Positions 8,979-17,306 of a DNA stretch of 64,000 nucleotides are shown here, piece after piece. The DNA lies in assembly GCA_025149285.1 (NCBI GenBank), contig CP102274.1, positions 3,994,001 through 4,058,000 of the forward strand, read 5' to 3'. Position 1 is the stretch's first letter. Each line of letters begins with the position of its first letter. The notes beneath the pieces are model-generated. The model worked only from the letters and a program-made list of their open reading frames with translations, was not told where the DNA came from and made no database searches. The stretch is from Hungatella hathewayi. Lineage in GTDB: Bacteria > Bacillota > Clostridia > Lachnospirales > Lachnospiraceae. A program made the position numbers and the translations under genes.

Positions 8979-9908
8979 CTACCTCCTGTATTCTAGTGGT
9001 TTTGTCAGCCTGACAACGACCGCTGTAGAGACAAAAATGATCGCTGCAGTAATGGCAAGTATCACCTGTCCCATTGGTGTGTGCATCAAAGTGTCATACC
9101 AGCTTTTGTTAAGGAAATAGAGAAGCGGGATATTGCCAATCACAAAGATTGCCATCGTGATAAATTCTTTTCTCGGCTCTACAATCAAATATTCCAGTTC
9201 AGCATTGACGATACGGATATCACTTAATTTTGATACGATTGGTGTCAAGGTTGTTTTCAAACTCCTGTCATACTGGCAGTCACACAGGGCATCGCACCAT
9301 TCCTGGAACACATCGTTGTCAATTTTCTCTCTCAACTCTTTTAGTGCCTCATGGATGTCCGGATTCACCAGGTTGATCCGTACAATGAAGTCCTGGAATA
9401 CCCTCTGGACTGGCGGATTCAAATACTGAATATTTTCCTCTATCGCTGTCAGAATGTCCTCCGTCCGCAGATAGCCTGTAGTAATGACGCTTAATGCTGT
9501 CTCCAATTCCGCAGCTACATTCTTTTTATAGCTGCTGGCGGAAAGTATGACGTACCAAAAAGGGAAAAACATAAATCCAACAGCCATCACCGGAGCCAGA
9601 AAAAAGTTTCCAATCATGATGGCAGCCGAGGCTCCTACTGTAAACAATATCAAGGCCACCACACAAATAACCGAAAACTGCTTTTCTCGTCCCGTCATTT
9701 TGAGTGTCTGCTGGGCCTCAATAATTGCTTTTTTCAAAAATCTGGCCTTTTTCCTTTTTGTTACTGTCTGTATTTCATTTCTGATATTTGATGGTTCTTT
9801 TGACAGGAAACCAAAAAGTCCATCCGTAAATTCCATCGGACGGATCCCAAAAAGGAGAAAACCGCCTACGATCAAGCCCAGGCAGGCGAAAAGCTGTATA
9901 CTTGTCAA
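8979..9908 (-). CDS. TadB-like type II secretion F-domain membrane protein
   Basis: A 309-aa protein with an N-terminal helix (LFACLGLIVGGFLLFG), central paired helices at about 80-125, an F-domain cytoplasmic segment (AAELETALSVITTGYLRTED) and two C-terminal helices. It partners the TadC-like protein as the platform of a Tad-type pilus. The TTG start overlaps the TadA stop codon (TTGA), so translation is coupled to the ATPase gene. Confidence 0.75.
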   Translation of the reverse strand: MTSIQLFACLGLIVGGFLLFGIRPMEFTDGLFGFLSKEPSNIRNEIQTVTKRKKARFLKKAIIEAQQTLKMTGREKQFSVICVVALILFTVGASAAIMIGNFFLAPVMAVGFMFFPFWYVILSASSYKKNVAAELETALSVITTGYLRTEDILTAIEENIQYLNPPVQRVFQDFIVRINLVNPDIHEALKELREKIDNDVFQEWCDALCDCQYDRSLKTTLTPIVSKLSDIRIVNAELEYLIVEPRKEFITMAIFVIGNIPLLYFLNKSWYDTLMHTPMGQVILAITAAIIFVSTAVVVRLTKPLEYRR

Positions 9909-11398
9909 GCCTCTTCCCCTCCCTCCCCTTTAGAACGAAATCTGTTAAGGGTTTCCATAGGCATTCCATTTTCTAACAGACGTTTATAAAGTCCGTCCGA
10001 AATGGTATTCATAGCCCGGTGCTTCCCATTTACTACAAAATAGTCTCCCTCCAACTGATTTTCCAAAATTTCATACTGATATAAAGGACGATATTTCCGT
10101 GAGCCGTCCGGTTTAATTTCGCATTCCATGATTTCCATGATCACTCTCTGACGGTTCTCCAACTGTTTACAAAAAACTATGATAGGATATGCTTCTGTCA
10201 CGTACCCCATCAATGTTTCGTCTGACATGTCCACAGCACGCTTGCACAGGGACACCATACGGCGGTATGTAGCCTCGCATGAATTAGAGTGGATGGTAGT
10301 AACCACCGCCACACCGGTTCTTGCAGCTTCCTGGGCGGCATTTGCCTCCGCCCCTCTCATTTCCCCGACCACCAGAATATCCGGGTTAAATCGAAGCGCA
10401 ATATCCAGAAGGGCAATCTGGTCAATTCTCTGCCTGTCATTTTCACTGTCCCTTGTCAGAGTGTGAACAACGGAATTAACTACTCGTCCATCATATTCCC
10501 TTACCAGGTCCAGTTCACGGCTGCCATTTTCAATTGAAAATATTCTCTTCCTGTCTGGAATTGTGGTAAGAAGCCAGCCGGCCACCGTTGTCTTCCCGGA
10601 ACTTGTTGCCCCTGCAACACACACTGATATTCCATATCGGATACATTCGCTTAAAAAGTCCAGCATTTCTCCTGTAGCCGTTCCACCCGAAACAAAATCC
10701 TCCTTTTTCATACTCTGGGGATTTACAATTCTGATTGAAGCGGCAAGACCTACCTCTTCATCCACAATCGGAGTTTTCAATACTGCTATACGGATATTTT
10801 TAGCCAGAGTCCCTGTTACCACGGGACTTGCATCATCAAGGATAGTTCCTGACACATGGAGCATCCTTCGGATCACATTGATAGCATGCGCGGGGCTGTC
10901 AAAGTGTTCTTCCAGCTTTTCCGTCCTGCCGCCGCTGTACTGGATTTCGATATCCTTCCAGCTATTGATGTCTATTTCTTCAACACCTTCTCCAAAAATA
11001 TATTTAGTCAAAAAGGAGAACTCCGCCATCTCTGTGTACAGATTGTCAACGAGTTCCTGATTTGACATACCCTGGACCGCGACCCGGTTTTCCTGGACAT
11101 ATTTTGTAATGTAGCGCTTCATCTGCCTTTTTACATCATCACTGTTTCCATCCGTCAAAAGCGAACTGTACCTGCTGGCAATATGTTCCTGCACCTCCTG
11201 CAGCACCGTTGCAAAATCTTTCCCTTCCACGGCTGCAAAAAAGATATCATCTGCACTCTTATTCACCACTTCTGCCGGTTCTCTTACAACTGGCTCTGCC
11301 GGGGCCGTCTGTGCCGGCATAAGTTCCTGCATCCGTGCGCTCCATTCAGAATTTCTGCCTTCGTTAAATACTCCTCGCGTTTTTCTTTCCCCTAACAT
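9905..11398 (-). CDS. tadA: TadA/CpaF secretion ATPase
   Basis: A 497-aa hexameric ATPase of the type II/IV secretion superfamily that powers Flp/Tad pilus assembly. Walker A GATSSGKT is at 263-270, Walker B DILVVGEMRG near 340-349, and the TTIHSN histidine box near 367-372. The N-terminal 120 residues are the usual CpaF helical domain. The start overlaps the TadZ-like stop by seven bases. It sits centrally in a complete cluster of pilin, peptidase, CpaB, TadZ and TadB/C, which makes the Tad assignment firmer than a generic VirB11 call. Confidence 0.85.
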   Translation of the reverse strand: MLGERKTRGVFNEGRNSEWSARMQELMPAQTAPAEPVVREPAEVVNKSADDIFFAAVEGKDFATVLQEVQEHIASRYSSLLTDGNSDDVKRQMKRYITKYVQENRVAVQGMSNQELVDNLYTEMAEFSFLTKYIFGEGVEEIDINSWKDIEIQYSGGRTEKLEEHFDSPAHAINVIRRMLHVSGTILDDASPVVTGTLAKNIRIAVLKTPIVDEEVGLAASIRIVNPQSMKKEDFVSGGTATGEMLDFLSECIRYGISVCVAGATSSGKTTVAGWLLTTIPDRKRIFSIENGSRELDLVREYDGRVVNSVVHTLTRDSENDRQRIDQIALLDIALRFNPDILVVGEMRGAEANAAQEAARTGVAVVTTIHSNSCEATYRRMVSLCKRAVDMSDETLMGYVTEAYPIIVFCKQLENRQRVIMEIMECEIKPDGSRKYRPLYQYEILENQLEGDYFVVNGKHRAMNTISDGLYKRLLENGMPMETLNRFRSKGEGGEEA

Positions 11399-12204
11399 CC
11401 GTATACCTCCTTAACAATCCTCTCTATTTCATTATTAAAACCACGGCTCTTTTTTCCTTCCAGACCCGCCAACAGGTTCCCCGCCATCCCCTGTTCTGTA
11501 ACTTCGGATGCGGACGGGATCTGAAAACTGACTTTTCCAAGCACCTGTTCCATGTGGTTAATGGCTTCCTGCCCCTTGATGTTATTGATCGCTTTTAAAT
11601 GTCTTTCTACCTTCCATTTGGGTTCCTGTAATAACGGTAACTGGCTTGCCAGATAACTGATGGATTTAAGATCACAATTTACCATCTGTAAAACTGCGTC
11701 TGCCTCCATCAGTGCAACGGCTGAAAGGATATCGTTGGCGATATAACTGCCGCAGTCAATGATGATATAGGAAGACAATTCCCGCAGCCCAGCAAGAAAT
11801 TCCAAAGCCTGTTCCGCCTCATAGGGGGCGTAGGTGTATTCATTCTCCCCTCTCAGCATCCCAAGCATTGCCAGATATTTTATTTTTTTATGGACAATGC
11901 AGTTTTCTTCTATCAGCCCTTTTGTAATATGCGGCGCTGCAAGTACATTTCCCAGGGACCATATGTTTTCCAACTCGTCCATCGGGCATATACAGGGAAT
12001 CATGGGTACGGTCATATCAGAAATTACCAGGATAACATTTTTCTTCTTTTCTGCCAGGTATTTAGCAATCTTCACTGAAATCGTAGTTTTCCCACAGCCG
12101 GGGCTTCCCCAGACAGCCAAGACCTGTGCCTTGCGTTTCCCTGTTTCCGGTTCCTCCTTACTGTCCGATTTATCCACACGTTTTTTGCCTTTAAAATTCA
12201 GCAT
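11392..12204 (-). CDS. TadZ/CpaE-like P-loop ATPase
   Basis: A 270-aa P-loop NTPase of the ParA/MinD-related type that probably localises the pilus machine. Walker A GSPGCGKTT is at 33-41 and a Walker B-like YIIIDCGS occurs mid-protein. The receiver-like N-terminal domain of classical CpaE is absent. The C-terminus carries conserved QIPSASEVTEQGMAG as in minD-type TadZ proteins. ATG 12204 follows the CpaB stop directly (TAA then ATG). Confidence 0.75.
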   Translation of the reverse strand: MLNFKGKKRVDKSDSKEEPETGKRKAQVLAVWGSPGCGKTTISVKIAKYLAEKKKNVILVISDMTVPMIPCICPMDELENIWSLGNVLAAPHITKGLIEENCIVHKKIKYLAMLGMLRGENEYTYAPYEAEQALEFLAGLRELSSYIIIDCGSYIANDILSAVALMEADAVLQMVNCDLKSISYLASQLPLLQEPKWKVERHLKAINNIKGQEAINHMEQVLGKVSFQIPSASEVTEQGMAGNLLAGLEGKKSRGFNNEIERIVKEVYGC

Positions 12205-13002
12205 TTATTCTGCACTCCCTTCTGTCTCTCCTTCGGGCTGTCCAGTTTCCGGTTCTGATTCCACCGCCTCCGTTTCCGGCGGATAAAGTTCCTGCAATGC
12301 CTGTTCCTGCTCTGCGATAAACTTTGCTGCATTTTCTTTTGTCCCCCGGTACACGAGCGATATGTGCAGGTTCCCGTCCTTCTCCATCATGGCGAGTATC
12401 CTGCTCTGTTCAGGTGTAGCCAGGAGCGTCACCGTGCTGGGCAGTTCCTTTTCCTCCGGATCTTCTTCTCCTGTGTTGGCATCATAGCCACTGCCCGCAG
12501 TTACCGCAATGACTTCAACATATTTGAGTTCGGGAGGGATGACCGTTTCGCCCTGTTTCTGGTAGTCCGGTGCGATCACAGATACAATATCTCCAGATTT
12601 GAGTTTTCCAGATAATCCGGTTGCAAAAGATTTCACAGACACGGAAATAGCCTGTTTTTCACCTGACAGATTATATAAGTAGGCATTTTCAGCAGCCGGC
12701 TCGTCCGCAACCTTGCTATTGATGATATAATCACCTGGGACCATATCTGCAGATGCATATTTCCCAATGACATTTTCTTTATTTTTCATGACCTCGGACG
12801 GCAGGTTTAAACTCCCCACTTCAACCGACCTTACCATATCACCGGTGACCTTATCCCCGATTTTTATATCCTTTACTACCCGCACGATCTCAATCTTTTT
12901 GCTGATTTCTTTATTGAACAGCGGGGTGATGCCAAAGCAGATAAGCAGTGATACTACAATGCAGATCACACCCAGCACAGTACGGCTTTTTAATATTTTC
13001 AT
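12205..13002 (-). CDS. cpaB: CpaB/RcpC-like pilus assembly protein (SAF domain)
   Basis: A 265-aa protein with an N-terminal transmembrane helix (about 9-29) and an extracytoplasmic SAF-type domain (VVKDIKIGDKVTGDMVRSVEV, ASADMVPGDYIINSKV), then a CpaB C-terminal region (GLSGKLKSGDIVSVIAP) and an acidic tail. In Gram-negatives CpaB is the outer periplasmic part of the Tad machine. Here it would act at the membrane/wall interface. Confidence 0.75.
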   Translation of the reverse strand: MKILKSRTVLGVICIVVSLLICFGITPLFNKEISKKIEIVRVVKDIKIGDKVTGDMVRSVEVGSLNLPSEVMKNKENVIGKYASADMVPGDYIINSKVADEPAAENAYLYNLSGEKQAISVSVKSFATGLSGKLKSGDIVSVIAPDYQKQGETVIPPELKYVEVIAVTAGSGYDANTGEEDPEEKELPSTVTLLATPEQSRILAMMEKDGNLHISLVYRGTKENAAKFIAEQEQALQELYPPETEAVESEPETGQPEGETEGSAE

Positions 13003-13071
13003 ATTTTATATCCATTCCTTTCGATTCAAAGTTATCGTTTTAAGTGCGGCAGGGGATACCTGCCGCCATGA

Positions 13072-13182
13072 TTACCTCACAATGTATCTCTTTTTCCTGC
13101 GGCACCTGTAAAATGCCAGAACAGCACCCACAAAGGTAATTGGAGCCGCTACACAAATACAATAAAATGCTTTTCTTTTCAT
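13072..13182 (-). CDS. Small membrane protein (36 aa)
   Basis: A short ORF with strong AGGAGG seven bases before ATG 13182. It encodes a basic start (MKRKAF), one hydrophobic helix (YCICVAAPITFVGAVLAF) and a very basic tail (YRCRRKKRYIVR). It lies between the prepilin peptidase and CpaB genes, so it is probably a small membrane component of the pilus cluster. No homologue is recognised. Confidence 0.5.
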   Translation of the reverse strand: MKRKAFYCICVAAPITFVGAVLAFYRCRRKKRYIVR

Positions 13183-13191
13183 TACATCCTC

Positions 13192-13599
13192 CTATCCAAT
13201 CAAATATCCCACTGCACATCCAGCCGATAAAAAGGGGACTAACGGTACTGCGATCACCTGGGTTTTCTTACATATTTTTAATAGTACAGAATAAACAAGT
13301 ACCAGCGACAATCCTACAATAGTTGCAGCAATTCCTGCAGGAAGCCCCAGGACAAGTCCTGCGGCCGCCATCAGTTTGATGTCACCGCCACCCATTCCGC
13401 CATAAAAAACCGCCGCAAGCAGAAATGGGAGCGCGATGAAAATCCCCCATACATATTCTGGGTGAAAAGAAATAGCGGCGGTTAATGCGATCAGCATACA
13501 TAACAGATCCGGCACAACTCTTTTCTTTATGTCCGTCACCGACGCTGCCAAAAGCAACAGTAAAAATACAATGGCCTGAACTGCCCTTCTATCCAGCAT
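13192..13599 (-). CDS. Type IV prepilin peptidase (A24 family, TadV/CpaA-like)
   Basis: A 135-aa polytopic membrane aspartyl protease that cleaves prepilin leaders. Both catalytic motifs are seen: the first Asp in SVTDIKKRVVPD and the second in GMGGGDIKLMAAAG. The length matches the short CpaA/TadV type, which lacks the N-methyltransferase domain. ATG 13599 overlaps the last 11 bases of the pilin gene, so expression is coupled to the pilin and therefore depends on splicing of the intron upstream for normal coupled translation. Confidence 0.85.
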   Translation of the reverse strand: MLDRRAVQAIVFLLLLLAASVTDIKKRVVPDLLCMLIALTAAISFHPEYVWGIFIALPFLLAAVFYGGMGGGDIKLMAAAGLVLGLPAGIAATIVGLSLVLVYSVLLKICKKTQVIAVPLVPFLSAGCAVGYLIG

Positions 13600-16382
13600 A
13601 GTTAAACATTTCGGTGATACGCCGCGTTAATGTCGGCAATACTGTGTCACCGAACAATGCATACAGTCCTGCCAGAAGCAGCGCCCCGATTACAACGGCC
13701 ATTAAAATTTTGAGTAGGCTAGGCCCCCGGCGCCTTACCGCTTCACGGCGGCAGGTTTCCAAAAGCCCGCCCCCGAACCGGACTTACACCTCTCGATGTA
13801 TCCGGCTCTCCATTTATCTATCAGTCTAATTCTCCTGCATGTAAACAATCATGCCACTGCACGCACAATGCAAGTGTCTTACGTTTTCGGGCTATCATCA
13901 GCCATGCCCACCGCTTTTCCCCTTTTAAGTCTTTTTTTCAATGATGAATTTCAAACATTTTCAGCTCCGCACCACTCACAGTGTCCCGCTCTTAAACGGG
14001 CAATCAGACCGGTTGGGTTATTATTGCGGTATACTTTGGGAACATTATCGACCTCTGGTTTTGCAATCCCTGTTTTTACCTTCTTGAAACCGTCCTCATA
14101 ATAATACAGTATCTTTTCGCCTTGCTTTGTCTGGTATTTCACCCCAAAGTGCTTGTAACCGTATTTCTTTCGGACACCGCTGATATGGAGCTTATATTTT
14201 GCCCCAAAGGTTTTAAACATGCTGAATTTCATCACATAATTAAAGTGGCCGAGGACATTTACATTGTCTGCTATTTTGTAATAGTTATAGAGTCCTCTGA
14301 CTTCAGCATTGTATTGCTGCACAATTTCAAAGTCGTCATTGCTGATTAAATAGGTTCGATGAACAGGGATAAATATTTCCTTTCCATTTTGATACTTGAT
14401 TTCAAGAGCCTTATAATCCATGAGCTTCTTCTGCCATTTTTCACGGGGAACATACAGCTTTACCTTGCCCCTTCTCACACGTCTTGTATGACCGTTTTTA
14501 TCCTCGCGCAGACTTTCATTGTCTGATAAGAAAATATCATAGCTAAGAAAACGGGCCATATCACGGGCATTGGTTATCAAGGTTTTTTCTTCTGATAATT
14601 CCAGCTTCAAAGTTTCTGACAGGAACCGTTTCATATCTGCCTTGATCTCTTCTGCGTCCTGTTTGCTGCCGATTACTCCGCACAGCCAATCGTCTGCGTA
14701 ACGCACATAAAACAGACGCCGGTATCCGCTGTCCTGCGGATCAGAGTATTCGCATTTCAACATTTTGCTCCTGACTGCATGAATCTGGTCATTTGCTGTT
14801 TTACGTTCTTCTGCCGTCAGATCCACCCACTTGTCCTTTGCGTACACCTCATAACGCAGATATTTAAGTTTGTATTCCCAGTTTGCGTATTCTGCTGACT
14901 TCTGACGCCTTTTTCCACGCTCAAACTCTTTCATATAAATTTCCATGTATCTGTCCAGTTCGTCCAGATATATATTTGACATAATCGGACTGATAATCGA
15001 GCCTTGCGGGGTTTCGGAATAAGTATTATGAAACATCCAGTCCTCCACATATCCTGCTTTCAGAAACTTCCATAACAATGCAATAAAGTATTCGTCATGG
15101 ATACGTTTGCGCAGAATGTTTATCAGCACCGCGTGGTCTATATTGTCAAAAAATCCGCAGATATCGCCCTCTATGAACCACTTTACACCTGTAAAAGTAC
15201 TTTGTATCTGCTGCAAAGCTGTGTGACAGCTGCGGTTTGGGCGGAATCCGTGTGAATAGTTGGAAAATGTCGGCTCATAAATGCTCTCTAATATCAGCCG
15301 CACGACTTCCTGCACCAGCTTATCGTCAAAAGATGGGATACCCAAAGGGCGTTTCTTTCCATTCTTTTTCTCGATATAAGTACGCCGTGCAGGGTTCGGC
15401 TGATAGCTGTGATTCTTCATTTTTCCTATCAGCCTTTGTATCCTGTCCATGCCCATACCGTCTATGGTTTTTCCATCTGCTCCTGCAGTCATGTTCCCCT
15501 CTCTGGCATAGATATTTTGGTAGGCCAGAAGGTAAAATTCCTCATTATACAGATTCCGGTACAGACGTTCGTAACAATAGCCCTCATCACATGCTTTCGA
15601 TTTCAGACTGTTTAACACATCAATCGGATTTCTCAATGCCTCACGCACCTTTCCTTTTTTTGTATTAAGAGATAAACTGCCGCCCTTCGCCATGTGCATG
15701 GCTTTCCCATACTCGGACTACTATGGCGGCTCCGTTGCCATGCCGGATATTCAGCGTCATCTTTCCCCCGCTTTTAGGTCTTGAAATTTCTCACCTTACG
15801 GTATTACGCATAGCTTAAAGAAGCTTTCCAGTTTAGGCAATCTCCGTTTAGACGGTTAAAAACACAGCCTGCCAGATTGTCGGATAGAACGTTCGTCCTT
15901 TTCCATTTATCATGGATGGGCGGTGCAAATATCATGGACTGCCGTGCCAGCTATCTACACAGCTCCTACACCGCCTGACACCTAAACTATCGTGTGCCAG
16001 GGACTCGACTATGACCCCTCGGACTATTCATAAAGCAATCAAGCCTTTATCCTCGTATCTGGCCTTTCTTCTTGCCATTCAGTCGCAACCGTGATAGTTC
16101 GGCTGACTTATGACGTTACCAACATGCTACACTCTCTGTCTGGTTTCCCTTTCAGATCAGTTGGTTGAAGAGGATTGTGGGTATAAAACCCGGATATTTT
16201 TCAATCCCTGCTTTGCTAAAGCAGATTTTCTAACCGTCCGCGTTCGTAACAACTTTGTGCAGTTGTTACGCCCTTACGGACGCACTGGCCGTATCCACGA
16301 ACCCCTCCGCCTTATTGTTTTCCAGCGCTGCTTTTACCTTCATTCCCTTTTTGATTAAATAATCTTTCATTTTCGCTTTCAT
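13589..16382 (-). CDS. Flp-like pilin gene split by a group II intron
   Basis: Exon 1 is 16286-16382 (97 nt: ATG with AGGAGG seven bases upstream, encoding MKAKMKDYLIKKGMKVKAAL... through VDTA). Exon 2 is 13589-13713 (125 nt). Joining them restores one 73-aa protein whose second half, IKILMAVVIGALLLAGLYAL, is a typical Flp/pilin transmembrane helix. The junction codon is A|TC (Ile33). Unspliced RNA would end six codons after the junction. It is the likely major pilin (DUF6133-like) of the Tad-type cluster, and its 3' end overlaps the peptidase gene by 11 bases. The A24 peptidase next to it is the expected processing enzyme. Confidence 0.8.
13714..16285 (-). mobile_element. Group II intron (2,572 bp) in the pilin gene
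   Basis: The 5' end at 16285 begins GTGCG, the group II consensus. The 3' end at 13714 finishes CCTAC. Domain V is at 13775-13808: a GAGCCGG...CCGGTTC hairpin with the catalytic AGC near its 5' end. Domain VI lies between domain V and the 3' end; A13720, seventh from the end, and the bulged A in GCGGTAAGG are branch-point candidates. The intron encodes a maturase on the same strand. Exact exon joining in frame supports both boundaries. Confidence 0.85.
13951..15699 (-). CDS. ltrA: Group II intron reverse transcriptase/maturase, HNH domain lost
   Basis: A 582-aa LtrA-type protein. The fingers-palm RT domain includes RPLGIPSFDDKLVQEVVRLI, the QGSIISPIMSNIYLDELD block and the catalytic YADD (VRYADDWLCG). 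The maturase X region follows. It ends just after the first zinc-type cysteine pair (CEWCGAENV). In the next frame down to 13821, the remainder of an HNH endonuclease domain is still readable (EIHH, KRKTLALCVQ, LHAGELD). One extra T at 13953, a TGA at 13938-13940 and a Cys-to-Trp change destroy it. RT and splicing may persist, while DNA cleavage for retrohoming is probably lost. Confidence 0.85.
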   Translation of the reverse strand: MHMAKGGSLSLNTKKGKVREALRNPIDVLNSLKSKACDEGYCYERLYRNLYNEEFYLLAYQNIYAREGNMTAGADGKTIDGMGMDRIQRLIGKMKNHSYQPNPARRTYIEKKNGKKRPLGIPSFDDKLVQEVVRLILESIYEPTFSNYSHGFRPNRSCHTALQQIQSTFTGVKWFIEGDICGFFDNIDHAVLINILRKRIHDEYFIALLWKFLKAGYVEDWMFHNTYSETPQGSIISPIMSNIYLDELDRYMEIYMKEFERGKRRQKSAEYANWEYKLKYLRYEVYAKDKWVDLTAEERKTANDQIHAVRSKMLKCEYSDPQDSGYRRLFYVRYADDWLCGVIGSKQDAEEIKADMKRFLSETLKLELSEEKTLITNARDMARFLSYDIFLSDNESLREDKNGHTRRVRRGKVKLYVPREKWQKKLMDYKALEIKYQNGKEIFIPVHRTYLISNDDFEIVQQYNAEVRGLYNYYKIADNVNVLGHFNYVMKFSMFKTFGAKYKLHISGVRKKYGYKHFGVKYQTKQGEKILYYYEDGFKKVKTGIAKPEVDNVPKVYRNNNPTGLIARLRAGHCEWCGAENV

Positions 16383-16425
16383 TCCTTGACCTCCTGGTTT
16401 AATTGATTTTAAATTTGCGCAAAAT

Positions 16426-16453
16426 AAAGCAGGCCATAAATCAGCCTGTCTTT
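16426..16453 (-). terminator. Rho-independent terminator upstream of the pilin gene
   Basis: On the minus strand AAAGACAGGC pairs with GCCTGCTTT and a T-rich run follows (16421-16426 on the plus strand reads A-rich). It would end transcription from the gene at 16588-16845 before the pilin gene. Confidence 0.55.
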
Positions 16454-16587
16454 TATCCCCTAGTATTTCTTCTATCCAGTCCTACCTAGATACACTACCA
16501 TATCAGTTCTCACCTTCCCGACCTAATGCTTTTATTCTTTACGGGATTAATGATATATTCCTGCAATTCATAGGCGCATGGTACATA

Positions 16588-16821
16588 TTACTTGCCATTC
16601 TCCTCACAGAGAAAAATATCAAATACCTTGCCGCCCGCAGCTTTGTAAAATTCTTCATAATCATATGGATATTTTTGCCATGTCTCATCACATTTTGTCA
16701 GTCCGATTTCCCGGTCCTGTCCCAATTTGCGAGTTAATTCATAAAAATCACCATCTTCTGCGGTAAATGTACGTAATGGATAGAAATGGTATCCTCCATA
16801 CTCAAAGCTTGTCTTATTCAA
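16588..16821 (-). CDS. Hypothetical element protein
   Basis: A 78-aa protein beginning at TTG 16821 after AAAGGGGG (NKTSFEYGGYHFYPLRTF...). A longer reading from TTG 16845 gives 85 aa. It contains conserved-looking YGGYHFYPLR, LGQDREIGLTKCDETW and YPYDYEEFYKAAGGK. Similar small proteins are common in clostridial integrative elements, but their function is unknown. Its start overlaps a tiny upstream ORF. Confidence 0.5.
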   Translation of the reverse strand: MNKTSFEYGGYHFYPLRTFTAEDGDFYELTRKLGQDREIGLTKCDETWQKYPYDYEEFYKAAGGKVFDIFLCEENGK

Positions 16822-16879
16822 ATCCAGTACCCCCTTTTGCCTCAATAGCCATATCGGCGCAAAACAGGTTACTACACAT
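16814..16879 (-). CDS. Candidate tiny ORF (21 aa)
   Basis: ATG 16879 follows GGGGAGGACACGCTG and encodes MCSNLFCADMAIEAKGGTG plus two residues. Its stop overlaps the TTG start of the next ORF region. It may only serve translational coupling. No homologue is recognised. Confidence 0.25.
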   Translation of the reverse strand: MCSNLFCADMAIEAKGGTGFE

Positions 16880-16940
16880 CAGCGTGTCCTCCCCTGGTCC
16901 ATACGGAATCTGTTAAAGGCTCATCACGTATCCTGTTCAT
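16872..16940 (-). CDS. Candidate tiny ORF (22 aa)
   Basis: ATG 16940 follows GGGAGGTGGAT and encodes MNRIRDEPLTDSVWTRGGHA plus two residues, overlapping the next tiny ORF by eight bases. The good ribosome-binding site is the main evidence. The 366 bases from 16941 to 17306 otherwise hold only the GNAT terminator and no convincing gene. Confidence 0.25.
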   Translation of the reverse strand: MNRIRDEPLTDSVWTRGGHADV

Positions 16941-17225
16941 ATCCACCTCCCTTCTGCCAGCCTGCATATAATCCAAAGGATATTTCATTTCCAATTTTTC
17001 TTTTTATCTTTCGCTGAACATTTTTACATTACAGCAGTCATCCCTATTGGGATTGAAATTGTCCCTCCTTCAAAATCTCTGCCCTATTTGATATCTTTAT
17101 GTAATTTAGAAATGAAATTTTATCCCTTTGATTGCGGAGTGCAGTACCGCCCTGCATTCTTCTGGTCAAGCATCCAGATATGTTCTTTACACTACCCCGC
17201 TCCATTAATTTTCAATTCTTCACAC

Positions 17226-17257
17226 AAAAAAAGCAGGCTGACGAATCAGCCTACTGC
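17226..17257 (-). terminator. Terminator after the GNAT gene
   Basis: On the minus strand GCAGTAGGCTGA-TTCG-TCAGCCTGC forms a stable hairpin followed by seven T residues. It lies 50 bases past the acetyltransferase stop codon. Confidence 0.75.
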
Positions 17258-17306
17258 AGAGATACTCATTATTCACTGTTTACATATTACTTTTTCCTGG
17301 TAATTT

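Noticed and set aside
17020..17180. Minus-strand reading of about 40 codons between the GNAT gene and the tiny ORFs
   Set aside because: It lacks a ribosome-binding site and recognisable content.
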